A stretch of 26,551 nucleotides of DNA from JBEKTY01 sp049515555 (GTDB lineage: Bacteria > Planctomycetota > Planctomycetia > Pirellulales > Thermoguttaceae). Made by a program: the position numbers and the translations under genes. The notes under the pieces are model-generated. The model did not search any database and was not told the DNA's origin. It worked only from the letters and a program-made list of their open reading frames with translations. The stretch spans positions 1 through 26,551 of the forward strand of contig JBEKTY010000111.1 of the NCBI GenBank assembly GCA_049515555.1, given 5' to 3'. Shown here piece by piece: positions 17,979-26,551 of the stretch (positions within the stretch are counted from its first letter, which is position 1; each line of letters starts with the position of its first letter).

Positions 17979-19418
17979 ATGATGGGGAGCTTGGGCCTGC
18001 GTGCGTGGCTGGGGATGCTGTTGGTCGGGGCGGCCGCGGCGACGGCGGCGTTCGCCCAGCCGCCCGCGCAGCCGGTGGTCGGGCCGGCCCAGGCGGCCGG
18101 GCAACCGACTCAAAGGCCCGCCGAGCCCGCGCCGGCCACGCCGCCCGACTTCCCCGGCGCCGCGCTTTTCAACAGCCATCCGGCGTTCCTGGTGGGCGTG
18201 AAGGTGAACCACCCGGGCCTGGAGTTCCACGAAGGCGACTCGCTCATCGTAACCTGCACTGCCGAGCGTGACGCACACCTGTACCTGATCTACCATCAGG
18301 CCGACGGCACGAGCCGGTTGCTGTTTCCCAACGAGGCCCGGCCGGAGAGCCGCATTGCCGCCGGGCAGCCGCTGATGGTTCCGCCGCCGGGGGGCGATTT
18401 TCGCTTCCGCGTCCGGCCGCCGCTGGGCCGCGAGGTGCTGCAGGTTGTGGCGACGTTGAAAGCGGCACCCGAGCTGGAGGCCCTGGTGGCAAAGACCGGC
18501 CGTGCGCCGCCGGTCTCCGGCGAAGTGCTGGCCCGGCTGTGCCAGCGGCTGAAGGCCGACCCCGACGCCTGGAGCGAGCATCGGGTGCCGATCGCCACGC
18601 TGGCCCGGGAGGAAATGCCGCCGGCGGGCAACCCCGACCGGGCGGGCTTGTTCATCGGCGTGAACCGGCAGAAGATCGGCCACGAGACGTGGATCCGCTT
18701 CAAGCTCGGCGCCGAGCAGATGGCCAAGGTCATGGCCGAGCGCGGGAAAGTCGATCCCCAGCGGAGCCGAGTCCTGGTCGACGACGAGGCCAGCCGGGCC
18801 AACATCGAGCAGGCCGTCACGCGCTGGCTCCCCAGCGTCAGCCGGCCGGGCGATACGGTGTTCATCTTTTATTGCGGCCACGGCGGAACGCTGCACAATC
18901 TGGACGGCAGCCGGCCGGACGGCCGCGACGGGGTGCTGACGACCTACGACAACGACTTTCAGAACAGGCGCCTCTCGCCCTCGGAGTGGGAGGCCGGTTG
19001 CCGCCAGGCCTTCATCACCGACACGGCCTTGGCCCGCTGGCTCCAGGAGCTCTCCGGCCGCCAGGTGGCGATGCTGATTTCGAGTTGTCATTCCGGCTCG
19101 ATGCTCGACGAGAAGGTGTTGGCGCAGTTCCTTGCCCGCGAGGCGGCCCGCGTAAAGGGCATCTCGCAGCTCAACGTGGCGGTCGTCGCCTCGAGCCTGC
19201 CCGACGAGACGACCCTCTCGCCGCTGGACAAGCCGGTGTGGCTGAGCCAATTCCTGGCCGAGGCCATGACGCAGTTGCCCCGGCCCGTTACCTTGGAACA
19301 GGCCTTCGACTACTACCGCGAGAAACACAAGGCCCGTCTGGAGCGATCCGGGACCGCCGGCTGGCACGAGCCGGTCTTTACCAACAACGCCCTGGTGCCC
19401 ATCGTGCTGGCGCCGTAA
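17979..19418 (+). CDS. Exported DUF4384-caspase (peptidase C14-like) with intact dyad
   Basis: The 479-residue protein has a signal peptide (1-26, ending AFA), a Pro/Gln/Ala linker (27-60), DUF4384 (about 60-165; LYLIYHQADGTSRLLFPN) and a caspase-fold domain (about 221-479). The dyad is intact: H301 in FYCGHGGTL and C370 in ISSCHSGSML, with a downstream AVVASSLPDE segment and VTLEQAFDYY. Caspase-like C14 enzymes are cysteine peptidases, often Arg/Lys or Asp specific; specificity here is unknown. The sequence is a close paralogue of the DUF4384 and caspase parts of the gene upstream, which lacks the dyad, so the pair looks like an active enzyme and its pseudo-enzyme. GGGAGG (17965-17970), eight bases before ATG 17979, supports the start; a second ATG follows directly. 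The signal peptide implies action outside the cytoplasm. Confidence 0.9.
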   Translation: MMGSLGLRAWLGMLLVGAAAATAAFAQPPAQPVVGPAQAAGQPTQRPAEPAPATPPDFPGAALFNSHPAFLVGVKVNHPGLEFHEGDSLIVTCTAERDAHLYLIYHQADGTSRLLFPNEARPESRIAAGQPLMVPPPGGDFRFRVRPPLGREVLQVVATLKAAPELEALVAKTGRAPPVSGEVLARLCQRLKADPDAWSEHRVPIATLAREEMPPAGNPDRAGLFIGVNRQKIGHETWIRFKLGAEQMAKVMAERGKVDPQRSRVLVDDEASRANIEQAVTRWLPSVSRPGDTVFIFYCGHGGTLHNLDGSRPDGRDGVLTTYDNDFQNRRLSPSEWEAGCRQAFITDTALARWLQELSGRQVAMLISSCHSGSMLDEKVLAQFLAREAARVKGISQLNVAVVASSLPDETTLSPLDKPVWLSQFLAEAMTQLPRPVTLEQAFDYYREKHKARLERSGTAGWHEPVFTNNALVPIVLAP

Positions 19419-19440
19419 GTGCTGGACTTTTCAAGTTTGT

Positions 19441-19556
19441 CCCCTCTCCCTGTGGGAGAGGGGCAGGGGGTGAGGGCATGGGAGGTCGCACAAGCCATGT
19501 GAGGCGTCCTTCGCTATACAGCCCTCACCCTAACCCTCTCCCGGAGGGAGAGGGGA
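19441..19556. repeat. Inverted pair of CCCTCTCCC/GGGAGAGGG hairpins (REP-type, locus C)
   Basis: The left arm (19441-19476) has hairpin CCCTCTCCC-TGT-GGGAGAGGG followed by GGGTGAGGG. The right arm (19521-19556) has CCCTCACCCTAA followed by CCCTCTCCC-GGA-GGGAGAGGG. The spacer differs from loci A and B. It lies in the 217-base gap between two caspase genes. Confidence 0.85.
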
Positions 19557-19572
19557 CGTTGCCGGATAACCT

Positions 19573-19616
19573 GGGGACTGTCCCAATTTTCGTCCGACGA
19601 AAATGGGACTGTCCCC
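19573..19616. repeat. GGGACTGTCCC twin-palindrome element, family 3
   Basis: Two near-identical palindromes (GGGGACTGTCCC at 19573-19584 and GGGACTGTCCCC at 19605-19616) flank a stem ATTTTCGTC/GACGAAAAT. The whole block is thus an inverted repeat of about 44 bases. It ends 7 bases before the GGAGG of the next gene, so folding of the mRNA here could affect translation of the EF-hand caspase. Confidence 0.8.
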
Positions 19617-19635
19617 CTCTGATGGAGGAATCGCC

Positions 19636-21684
19636 ATGAATCGTGCGACTGCGCGGCGGGCGGTGTGGCCCGTCCTTGTCGTCGGGCTGTGGCTGGCTGC
19701 GGCCGAGTCGGGGCGGATTCCTGCCGCCGACAATCCTTCCCCCGCCGCCGGCCGGCGCTGGGCCTTCCTGGTGGGCATCGAGAAGTATCACCGCGCCCCG
19801 CCTTTGCGCTATACCGTCAACGACGTGCAGCAACTGGCAGCCACGCTGCGGAGCCGCTGCGGCTACGCGGAGGATTGCATCCTCGAGCTGACGGACCAGG
19901 CGGCCAATCCCCGCTTTCAGCCGCTAAAGGCCAGCCTGGAAGCCGAAATGCCCGCCTGGCTGCGGCAGGCCGGGCCGGACGACATGGTCCTGGTCTACTT
20001 CTCCGGCCACGGCTTCCGCGACGCGGCGGGCAAGATGTACCTGGCGCCGGTCGATTGCAACCCGGCCGACATGGCCCACACCGGCATTTCCGTGCAGTGG
20101 TTCCGCCAGCAGATCGCCGCCTGCCGCGCGCGGTTCAAGCTCCTGATCCTGGATTCCTGCCACGCGGGCTCGGAGAAGGGCGACGACGAGGCCCATCCGG
20201 GCGTCGTGGCAGGCGAGTTGGGCGAGCCCTTCAAGGACCTCGAGGGCGTGGTCACGCTGGCCAGCTCCACGGCCCAGGAGAAGAGCCAGATCTGGGAGGA
20301 GAAACGGCAATCGCTGTTCAGCTATTGGCTCAACCAGGGCCTGCGGGGCCACGCCGACGAGAACGGCGACGGCCTGGTCGATATCGACGAGCTGTACAAG
20401 TACGTGTTCCGCAACGTCACCCGCACGGCCAAGGCCCGCATGCCGCTGGCCCAAACCCCGGTGCGGATCGTCCGCTCGGGAACGCCCGACGTGCCGGTGG
20501 TCGCCGCCTTGCAGCCCGTCGGCCTCAGACAGGTGCTGGCCGACATGGCCGAGCAGTTGGTCGACGCGGCCGCGGCCGGAAAGTTCGGCAAGGTGGGCGT
20601 GCTCGAGTTCACCAACGACACCAAGCTGGGCGAGCTGTTGGGGGCCGACTTCGGCCTGCTGGGCCGGTATTGCGCCGACGAGTTGCAGCGCCGACTGGCC
20701 GATCAAGGCGGGGACAAGCTGAGCGTGGTCGACGGGCGACGCTTGCAGGCCGCGCTGCGGGAGCAAGCCTTCACGCTGGCCGATCTGGGTTCGGCCGCCG
20801 CCCTGGGCCGCTTGGCCCAAAAGGCCGGCGGCCTGCCGCTGGTGGCCCTGGGCACGCTCCGCAACCGCAGCGGCCGGGTGGTGGTCCTACAGTGCAAGTT
20901 GCTGCGGACCGACAGCGACGAGCTGGCCGGCGCCACGGCCGGCACCGCCGTGCTGAACGAGTCGGAATGGGCCATGCTGGGCCGCAGCGTGGCCGTCGGT
21001 CCCGGCGAGCGGCGACCCGAGCCGCCCGGGCCCGGCCAGCCGCCCCGCTCGCCCGAGAGCCAGGTCATCCAGAAACTGGACGTGAAGGCCGAAGGCCCCC
21101 ATCCGCTGTCCGATCCGGCCTTTCCCTTCCCCGTGCGCCTGGTGATCGGCGGCAAGGAGCGGAAGGGCACCTTCCGCGGCAACGATTACTTCGTCGGCGT
21201 CCGCAAAGGCGAGGTCTACGAGATCCACGTCGAGAATCGCACCGGAGGGCCAGTCTTGATGCGGCTCCTGGTCGACGGCCTGAACACCCTGCCCGAGCCC
21301 GAAGGCACCAAGGGCGTCCAAACCTACCTGATCGGCAAGCGGGTCAACCTGGACGAGGCCCGGGCCTGGGAGCTGGACCCCGCGGTGGGCACCCTGTTTG
21401 CCGTGCGGGGGTTTGTGACCGAAGCCGCCGTACAGGGCCAGCTCCGCGAGTTCCTGGTGGTCGACGCCGACGCCTCGCTGGCCGCCCGGCAAAAGTTCAC
21501 CGACCAGATCGGGTTGATTACGGCCGCCTTCTACGCCCCGGCCGGGGGCTCGCGGGCCGTCGGCACCGGCCTGGGCCGGGTGCGCAGCGAAGAGATCGAA
21601 AAGGCCCACACCATCAAGCCGGGAAACCTGCTCGCCGTGGTGCATATTCGCTACGTGGACGCCGACGCCCTGCCCGCCCGTTGA
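19636..21684 (+). CDS. Exported caspase-like protein with EF-hand loop and CsgG/FlgO-like domain
   Basis: The 682-residue protein begins with a signal-like segment (1-31). The caspase domain (about 38-285) has H125 in VYFSGHGF and C175 in LILDSCHAGS, so the dyad is intact. Inside it, residues 241-252 (DENGDGLVDIDE) form a textbook 12-residue EF-hand loop, suggesting calcium dependence. Residues about 295-455 (GKVGVLEFTNDTKLG, LGRYCADELQRRL, VVDGRRLQAALREQ) resemble the CsgG/FlgO/LpoB-type fold found in secretion and envelope lipoproteins. A Pro-rich linker leads to a C-terminal beta-rich region (about 480-682) that I do not recognise. GGAGG at 19624-19628, seven bases before ATG 19636, fixes the start. 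The caspase part is more distant from the two upstream genes than those are from each other. Its stop codon lies in a 40-base tandem duplication. Confidence 0.88.
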   Translation: MNRATARRAVWPVLVVGLWLAAAESGRIPAADNPSPAAGRRWAFLVGIEKYHRAPPLRYTVNDVQQLAATLRSRCGYAEDCILELTDQAANPRFQPLKASLEAEMPAWLRQAGPDDMVLVYFSGHGFRDAAGKMYLAPVDCNPADMAHTGISVQWFRQQIAACRARFKLLILDSCHAGSEKGDDEAHPGVVAGELGEPFKDLEGVVTLASSTAQEKSQIWEEKRQSLFSYWLNQGLRGHADENGDGLVDIDELYKYVFRNVTRTAKARMPLAQTPVRIVRSGTPDVPVVAALQPVGLRQVLADMAEQLVDAAAAGKFGKVGVLEFTNDTKLGELLGADFGLLGRYCADELQRRLADQGGDKLSVVDGRRLQAALREQAFTLADLGSAAALGRLAQKAGGLPLVALGTLRNRSGRVVVLQCKLLRTDSDELAGATAGTAVLNESEWAMLGRSVAVGPGERRPEPPGPGQPPRSPESQVIQKLDVKAEGPHPLSDPAFPFPVRLVIGGKERKGTFRGNDYFVGVRKGEVYEIHVENRTGGPVLMRLLVDGLNTLPEPEGTKGVQTYLIGKRVNLDEARAWELDPAVGTLFAVRGFVTEAAVQGQLREFLVVDADASLAARQKFTDQIGLITAAFYAPAGGSRAVGTGLGRVRSEEIEKAHTIKPGNLLAVVHIRYVDADALPAR

Positions 21685-21774
21685 TGACCTTTCAATGTCC
21701 CCTCTCCCTCCGGGAGAGGGTTGATGACTTTTCAGTGTCCCCTCTCCCTCCGGGAGAGGGTTAGGGTGAGGGGG
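21681..21774. repeat. 40-bp tandem duplication and half REP element before the CHAT gene
   Basis: Two 40-base units (21681-21720 and 21721-21760) differ at two positions only. Each starts TTGATGAC and ends with the CCCTCTCCC-TCC-GGGAGAGGG hairpin. The first unit contains the TGA stop of the caspase gene; the second continues into TTAGGGTGAGGGGG (to 21774), two bases before the CHAT ATG. Unlike loci A-C, no inverted right arm is present. Confidence 0.9.
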
Positions 21775-21776
21775 AA

Positions 21777-24700
21777 ATGGTGAGCAAGCCGCTGCGGGCA
21801 ACGATCCATGCGGTGCTGGCCGCGCTGGCTCTGGCAATGTTGCCGGCGGGGCTGCGCGGCGATTCAGCGGCCGATGCGCGGGCCGAATACCAGCGCGTGT
21901 ACGCGCGCTATAAGGAGCAGCGCCAGGCCAAGCACTACGCCGAGGCGGAGAAGACGGCGATCGAGCTTGGCCGGCTCGCCGCGGGCCCGCTCAGCGACCA
22001 GCCCGAAATGCTGGCCGACGCGCTATGTCACCAGGCCCATGCGGTTTACCACCAGCAGCGGTATGCCGAGGCTGAGCGCCTATATCTTCGGGAGCTGACG
22101 ATCCGTGAGCGGGCCCCCAAGCCCGACCGCGCGAAGATTGCCGAAACCCTGTACTCCCTGGCCTTGGCGTACCACGCCGAAGGCCGCTACGCGCAGGCCG
22201 AGTCGCCCCTGAAGCGGTCGCTGGCGACCCGCGACAAGTTGCTCGGGCCTGACCATCTCAAGGTGGCCGCCACCGCTCACACCCTGGCGCGAATCGAAAC
22301 GCTGCTGGGCCATTTGTCCGCGGCGGAGCCGCTGTACCGGCGGGCCCTGGCCATCCGCGAAAAGGCCTTGGGGCCCAACCACGCCGACGTCGCCGAAAGC
22401 CTCAATGGCCTGGCTTTCGTGCTGTACCAACAGGTCCGCTACGCCGAGGCCGAGCCGCTGTACCAGCGGGCCCTGGCGATTCTGGAGAAGGCCGTGGGGC
22501 CCGAGCACCACAGCGTGGCCATGATTCACAATGACCTCGGGCTGTTGTACAAGGACCAATCGCGCTGGGCCGAGGCGGAGTCGCGGTACCAGCGGGCCCT
22601 GGCCATCCGCGAGAAGAGCCTGCCCGCCGCGAGTCCTTTGATCGCCCAAAGCCTCGCGAACCTGGCCCGGCTGTACCAGGCCCAGGCCCGCTACGCCGAG
22701 GCCGAGCCGCTCTTGAAGCGGGCCCTGGCTATCCAGGAGCAGAGCCGCTCGCCGGGCCATCCCAGCCTGGCGGGCAGCCTCGGCGACCTGGCCGATCTGT
22801 ACCGCGCTGAGGGTCGCTTCGGCGAGGCCGAGGCACTGTTCCAACGGGCCTTGGCGATCCAGGAGAAGACCCTCGGACCAGATCATCTCAGCGTCGCCGC
22901 GACCCTCGATCGGCTCGCGCTGACTTGCGGCGCCCAGTCGCGCTACGCCGAGGCGGAGCCCCTGCTGCGGCGGGCGCTGGCGATCCGTGAGAAGGGCTAC
23001 GGGCCGGAACACCCCAACGTCGCCGCCAGCCTCAACAATCTGGCGCTGCTGTACCGCGAGCAGTCCCGCTATGCCGAGGCCGAGCCCCTGCTGCGGCGGG
23101 CGGTGGCCCTGTTTGAAAAGGGCCTCGGCCCCGAACACCCCAACTCGTGTTGCGCAACCAATACTCTGGCCGAGATCGAGGTCGGGCTCGGGCGCTACCC
23201 GGAGGCCGAACAACTCCTCACGCGGACCTTAAAGACGCGGGAGAAGATCCTCGCCCCGGACCATCCCGAACTGGCCACAAGCTGCCGCAGCCTGGCCCAA
23301 CTGTACATTCAGCAAGGCCGCCGCGCGGAGGCCGAGCGGTTGTTGCGGCGGGCCCTGGCCGCCTTCGAGAAGTCGTGCGGGCCGCAGCATCCGCTGGTGG
23401 CCTATGCCTTGACCGACCTGGCCGGCCTGTACTGCGAGCAGGAGCGCTTTGCCGAGGCCGAATCGCCGGCGGAGCGGGCTATCGACATCTTCGAGCACAC
23501 GCACGCCAGTCTGCAGCGGCTGTTGAAATGCTACCGCATCCGCGCCGAGCTGGGCTGGCGGGGCGGCCGCCGGGGCGAGGCCGTGGCCGACCTCCGCCGG
23601 GCGATGGAGCTGGCCGAGCAATTGCGCGGCCAGACGAGCGGCGCCGCCCACGAACGCGCCGAGTATTTCGGCCAGTTCAGCGACGTCTTCGAGCAGATGG
23701 TCGCCTGGCAGACCGAGTTGGGCGATCCAAGCGAGGTCCTGCAGGCCATCGAGCGCGCCCGGGCGCGAAGCCTGCTGGACGACCTCAACCTGGCGGGGGC
23801 CGACCTGAGCGCCGGCCGCCCCGCCGCCCAGCGCCGCCAACTGCAACGGCAGGAAGCCGAGCTGAAGGCCCGCGCCGCGGACCTCGAGCAGCAGCTTTCC
23901 GCCGCAACGGCCGGGCCCCAGCGGGCGCAGCTCGAAACCCTCCTGGCCCAGGCCCGCGATGCCCTCTACAAACATTACCGCGACCAGCGCAGCACGAACC
24001 CCGTGTACCGCAGCCTGCTGGCCACCGGCGCGGGCGGGCTCCGCCTCAGCCGGGTGCAGCACGAGTTGGCCGGCCGCGACGGACTGCTGCTGATGTACCT
24101 GCTGGGCGAGCGGAACGGTTACGTCCTGGCCGTCGGCCCCGACGCCGCCCGGGTGAGCACGCTCGACGTGGATGAAGCCGCTGCCAAGGCGCTGGGGATC
24201 GAGGCCGGGCCGCTCACCGCCGCACGTCTGCACGCGGCCTTGAGCCGCAGCGACGACCAGGGCGTGCTCCAGCAGTTGGCCAGCCCGCAACGGGCCGCGC
24301 AGGCCACCGCCAAACTGGCCGCGCTGTGGCAACTGCTCGTCCCCGAGCCCCAGCGGCAAGCCTTGACCTCCGGGAAGGTCCGGCGGCTGCTGGTGGTGCC
24401 CGATGGCCCGCTGGCCCTGCTGCCGTTGGAGACGTTGGTCGTCCGGGCGGGCGACGAGCCGCAGTACCTGTTGGACGCCGGCCCGCCGCTCTTGTACGGT
24501 CCCTCGGCGACCGTGATCTGCAACCTGGCCGATCGTCCGGCGGCCGCGCCGCTGCCCGGCCGGAAACCGGTGCTCTCGGTCGCCGATCCGGCCTACATCG
24601 CTCCGCAAGCTGATAAGCCGGCTTCCGGCCCTGCCCGCGGCTCGGTCCAGCCGGGCGCGCAGGTCCGTTCCTTCGCAACGGGCGCCGGCTTGACCCGGCT

Positions 24701-25295
24701 CCCCTACACCGCCTGGGAATCGGCGTGGGTGGCCGAAGCCTTCAACAAGCACGGACTGGCGGTGGAGCAGTTGTTGCAGAAAGAGGCCACGAAACAGAAA
24801 CTGCGCGCCGCGGTGGCGGGCCGGCGCGTGGTGCACCTGGCCTGCCACGCCATGGCCGACGAGGCCTACGGGAACTTCTTCGGCGGGCTGGCCCTGACCC
24901 CCGGTCCGCGCGCCGCGACCGATCCGGCCGACGACGGCTTTCTGACCCTGGCCGAGATCTGCGAGCTGAATCTCAAGGACTGCGAGCTGGCCCTGTTGAG
25001 CGCCTGCGAGACGAACTTCGGCCCCCAGCAGCGCGGCGAAGGGGTGTGGACCCTCTCGCGCGGCTTCCTGGTGGCCGGATCGCGGCGGGTGGTGGCCAGC
25101 GATTGGCTGGTCGACGACGAGGCGGCGGCCAGCACGGTCAGCTATTTCTGCGCCCTGGTGGCCGCCGCCCAGCAGGCGGGCCAGCCGCCCGATTTCGCCC
25201 GCGCCCTGCACGAGGCCAAACGCTGGGTCCGCGGGCAGCAGAAATGGGCCAAGCCCTTCTACTGGGCGCCCCTGGTGCTGGTGGGGCCGAACTGA
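21777..25295 (+). CDS. Exported TPR-CHAT protein (separase/caspase-like peptidase)
   Basis: The 1172-residue protein has a signal peptide (about 1-28). Next comes a TPR solenoid of the kinesin-light-chain type: eleven consecutive 42-residue units without any indel (residues 95-556), each near RYAEAEPLLRRALAI, flanked by degenerate units. A helical region follows with ERARARSLLDDLNLAG (about 660-675) and a coiled coil, then a CHAT domain (about 850-1172). The catalytic residues are present: H1024 in VHLACHAMADE and C1077 in LLSACETNFG. CHAT enzymes are cysteine peptidases that TPRs usually hold inactive until a partner binds. ATG 21777 is preceded by GGGTGAGGGGGAA, which belongs to a REP-type repeat. 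It is the last gene of the caspase/CHAT run. The target and any activating ligand are unknown. The signal peptide separates it from intracellular TPR-CHAT (Csx29) of type III-E CRISPR. Confidence 0.93.
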   Translation: MVSKPLRATIHAVLAALALAMLPAGLRGDSAADARAEYQRVYARYKEQRQAKHYAEAEKTAIELGRLAAGPLSDQPEMLADALCHQAHAVYHQQRYAEAERLYLRELTIRERAPKPDRAKIAETLYSLALAYHAEGRYAQAESPLKRSLATRDKLLGPDHLKVAATAHTLARIETLLGHLSAAEPLYRRALAIREKALGPNHADVAESLNGLAFVLYQQVRYAEAEPLYQRALAILEKAVGPEHHSVAMIHNDLGLLYKDQSRWAEAESRYQRALAIREKSLPAASPLIAQSLANLARLYQAQARYAEAEPLLKRALAIQEQSRSPGHPSLAGSLGDLADLYRAEGRFGEAEALFQRALAIQEKTLGPDHLSVAATLDRLALTCGAQSRYAEAEPLLRRALAIREKGYGPEHPNVAASLNNLALLYREQSRYAEAEPLLRRAVALFEKGLGPEHPNSCCATNTLAEIEVGLGRYPEAEQLLTRTLKTREKILAPDHPELATSCRSLAQLYIQQGRRAEAERLLRRALAAFEKSCGPQHPLVAYALTDLAGLYCEQERFAEAESPAERAIDIFEHTHASLQRLLKCYRIRAELGWRGGRRGEAVADLRRAMELAEQLRGQTSGAAHERAEYFGQFSDVFEQMVAWQTELGDPSEVLQAIERARARSLLDDLNLAGADLSAGRPAAQRRQLQRQEAELKARAADLEQQLSAATAGPQRAQLETLLAQARDALYKHYRDQRSTNPVYRSLLATGAGGLRLSRVQHELAGRDGLLLMYLLGERNGYVLAVGPDAARVSTLDVDEAAAKALGIEAGPLTAARLHAALSRSDDQGVLQQLASPQRAAQATAKLAALWQLLVPEPQRQALTSGKVRRLLVVPDGPLALLPLETLVVRAGDEPQYLLDAGPPLLYGPSATVICNLADRPAAAPLPGRKPVLSVADPAYIAPQADKPASGPARGSVQPGAQVRSFATGAGLTRLPYTAWESAWVAEAFNKHGLAVEQLLQKEATKQKLRAAVAGRRVVHLACHAMADEAYGNFFGGLALTPGPRAATDPADDGFLTLAEICELNLKDCELALLSACETNFGPQQRGEGVWTLSRGFLVAGSRRVVASDWLVDDEAAASTVSYFCALVAAAQQAGQPPDFARALHEAKRWVRGQQKWAKPFYWAPLVLVGPN

Positions 25296-25347
25296 GGTTC
25301 GGGGCCGACTTATGTGCCAGTCTTCGATTGTTGCGTGGCACGCCCGT

Positions 25348-25413
25348 TGGGTGGCACGCCCTGAAAGGGCGTGGCTGGGCGGCTCACCACGCCCTTGCAG
25401 GGCGTGCCACCCA
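25348..25413. repeat. Twin-hairpin element, family 4, between convergent genes
   Basis: Perfect 15-bp outer arms TGGGTGGCACGCCCT (25348-25362) and its complement (25399-25413) enclose two hairpins: CACGCCCT-GAA-AGGGCGTG (25355-25373) and CACGCCCT-TGC-AGGGCGTG (25388-25406). A partial extra copy (GTGGCACGCCC at about 25335-25345) precedes it. It occupies the 144-base gap between the convergent CHAT and TIGR03009-like genes and may serve as a bidirectional transcription barrier. Confidence 0.8.
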
Positions 25414-25439
25414 TCAATTAAACGATTGTTGGCAGGGCA

Positions 25440-26384
25440 CTACCGGGTGCCGGCCATTGGCCGGCGGGTGGCCTGAATCACGGGGGGCGGGGCCTCGATG
25501 ATCTTCTTCCACCCCAGCGGCACCGACGCCCGGAACCAATCGCTGCCCAGCAGCCACCGCGTGGGGCGATTGATCTCGGGCTTGTCGAACTGGTAGACCG
25601 TCCGCTGCTTGCCGCCGGGTATGAAAACCTGGATGGCATAGGGCGTCAGGCCCGCGGCCCTCAGGATCAACTGCACTTTCTTGAAATCGGCGGCCTGCTG
25701 CTGGAACCGCGGCCAGGCCTCCAGCCACACCTCGCCTTGGACGTTGGCCGGTGTGATCAGCCGCAGGAAATAGCGCTGCTTGAGGTTCTGGGCCTCGGTC
25801 TCGAACACGAACGGCAGCGGCCCGTCGGCGATGGCCTTGCCTTGCAGCTCCGGCGGCAGGCGGTGCTCGACCACCTTCTTCTCCGGATACTTGTACTCGA
25901 AGATCGACTTGCCGTCGCAGATCCACTGCTCGGCCCGCGGGCCGTCGACCCGGAACAGGCCCTTGTCCGGGGCAGCGTACTTAACCACGCCGCGGTCGAC
26001 CGTCTTGGGCTCGGTGGCCTGGCCGAACACGGCGTCGTATTTCCAGCAGGTGAAATCGGCCTCGAAGGTCTTGATCTCCCGGCTCCGTTTCTCCCAATCG
26101 GCCAGCACGTGGTCCAACTGGGCCGCCTCGTCGGGCGACAGAAGGAACGGCGCCTGCGGCGGCGGGGGCGGCTGCGGCGGGCGCAGGATGGTCGGCAACG
26201 GCAGTTGCCCCACCCCCAGCGGCGAGACTGGGATGACGTACACCGGCTCCCGCGGCGGCGGTTGGCCCGGCTGCTGCTGCGGTTGGCTCGGCTGCGGCGG
26301 TTGCCCCAGCGCCACGCCACCAAACAGCATCCCCGCCACCGCCAAAGCCACCACTGGCTTCCCCAGGCTCCACAATCCTTTCAT
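25440..26384 (-). CDS. TIGR03009-type exported planctomycete protein (LolA-like fold)
   Basis: The 314-residue protein has a signal peptide (about 1-27, ending ALG), a Pro/Gln-rich low-complexity segment (28-80) and a domain of about 85-300. The features LDHVLADWEKRSREIKTFEADFTCWKYD, WICDGKSIFEYKYPEKKVVEH, LPFVFETEAQNLKQRYFLRL and a C-terminal W-K motif match the pattern of TIGR03009, a family so far reported essentially from Planctomycetes, whose layout resembles LolA-type lipoprotein carriers with a curved beta-sheet. No function is established; a periplasmic hydrophobic-ligand carrier is a guess. GGGAGGGA five bases before ATG 26384 supports the start. It converges on the CHAT gene across a twin-hairpin repeat. 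Confidence 0.8.
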   Translation of the reverse strand: MKGLWSLGKPVVALAVAGMLFGGVALGQPPQPSQPQQQPGQPPPREPVYVIPVSPLGVGQLPLPTILRPPQPPPPPQAPFLLSPDEAAQLDHVLADWEKRSREIKTFEADFTCWKYDAVFGQATEPKTVDRGVVKYAAPDKGLFRVDGPRAEQWICDGKSIFEYKYPEKKVVEHRLPPELQGKAIADGPLPFVFETEAQNLKQRYFLRLITPANVQGEVWLEAWPRFQQQAADFKKVQLILRAAGLTPYAIQVFIPGGKQRTVYQFDKPEINRPTRWLLGSDWFRASVPLGWKKIIEAPPPVIQATRRPMAGTR

Positions 26385-26551
26385 GGGTTCCCTCCCACCG
26401 AAATCCTTGCTGGCCGTGCTGTCGCGCCCACCTAGCCCGGATTATTCACCAATCGTTCGTAGTGACCGCATTCATGCGGTCCTTGCCCCGTTCACACTCT
26501 CCAGACCCGATAAATCGGGTCACTACGAGCCCCGGTGAATAATCCCGGCTA

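Overview
The window is GC-rich DNA, most likely from a member of the Planctomycetota, possibly Pirellulales. The reasons are a secreted protein of the planctomycete TIGR03009 type at the right edge, planctomycete-style DevBCA and CHASE2/CHAT/caspase gene content, weak or variable Shine-Dalgarno use, and intergenic regions packed with short palindromic repeats. No rRNA, tRNA, CRISPR array, integrase or transposase is visible. Taxonomy is inferred from content, not from a marker gene.

Left part (1-7742). This is mixed housekeeping and accessory content. It holds the 3'-truncated uup ABC-F ATPase (minus), an acyl-CoA desaturase with three intact histidine boxes, a TolC/OEP-like lipoprotein, and a DUF6946-like protein on the minus strand. 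A compact plus-strand run follows: a cytidylate-kinase-like protein (TTG start), a DUF2007 small protein and a tandem universal stress protein (GTG start), with a good sigma-70 type promoter in front.

Middle (7846-15047). A minus-strand operon encodes a DevBCA-type ABC exporter: a HlyD/DevB adaptor, two diverged DevC permeases, and a DevA ATPase carrying an extra C-terminal cyclic-nucleotide-binding domain. Divergently oriented from it is a membrane CHASE2-class III nucleotide cyclase. The arrangement suggests a local second-messenger circuit in which the cyclase product could gate the exporter ATPase.

Right part (15349-25295). Four consecutive plus-strand genes encode exported proteins of the caspase/CHAT peptidase fold (clan CD): a FecR-like/DUF4384 pseudo-caspase that has lost both catalytic residues; a shorter DUF4384-caspase paralogue with both residues intact; a caspase with an EF-hand loop and a CsgG/FlgO-like domain; and a TPR-CHAT protein with eleven exact 42-residue repeats and an intact His/Cys dyad. 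With the CHASE2 cyclase upstream, this looks like an envelope sensing and proteolysis locus. It is the best candidate in the window for an undescribed system. A convergent TIGR03009/LolA-like gene closes the window.

Intergenic DNA. Most gaps carry an inverted pair of short palindromes (twin hairpins), in at least six unrelated sequence families with the same architecture. One such repeat appears to supply the ribosome-binding site of the CHAT gene.
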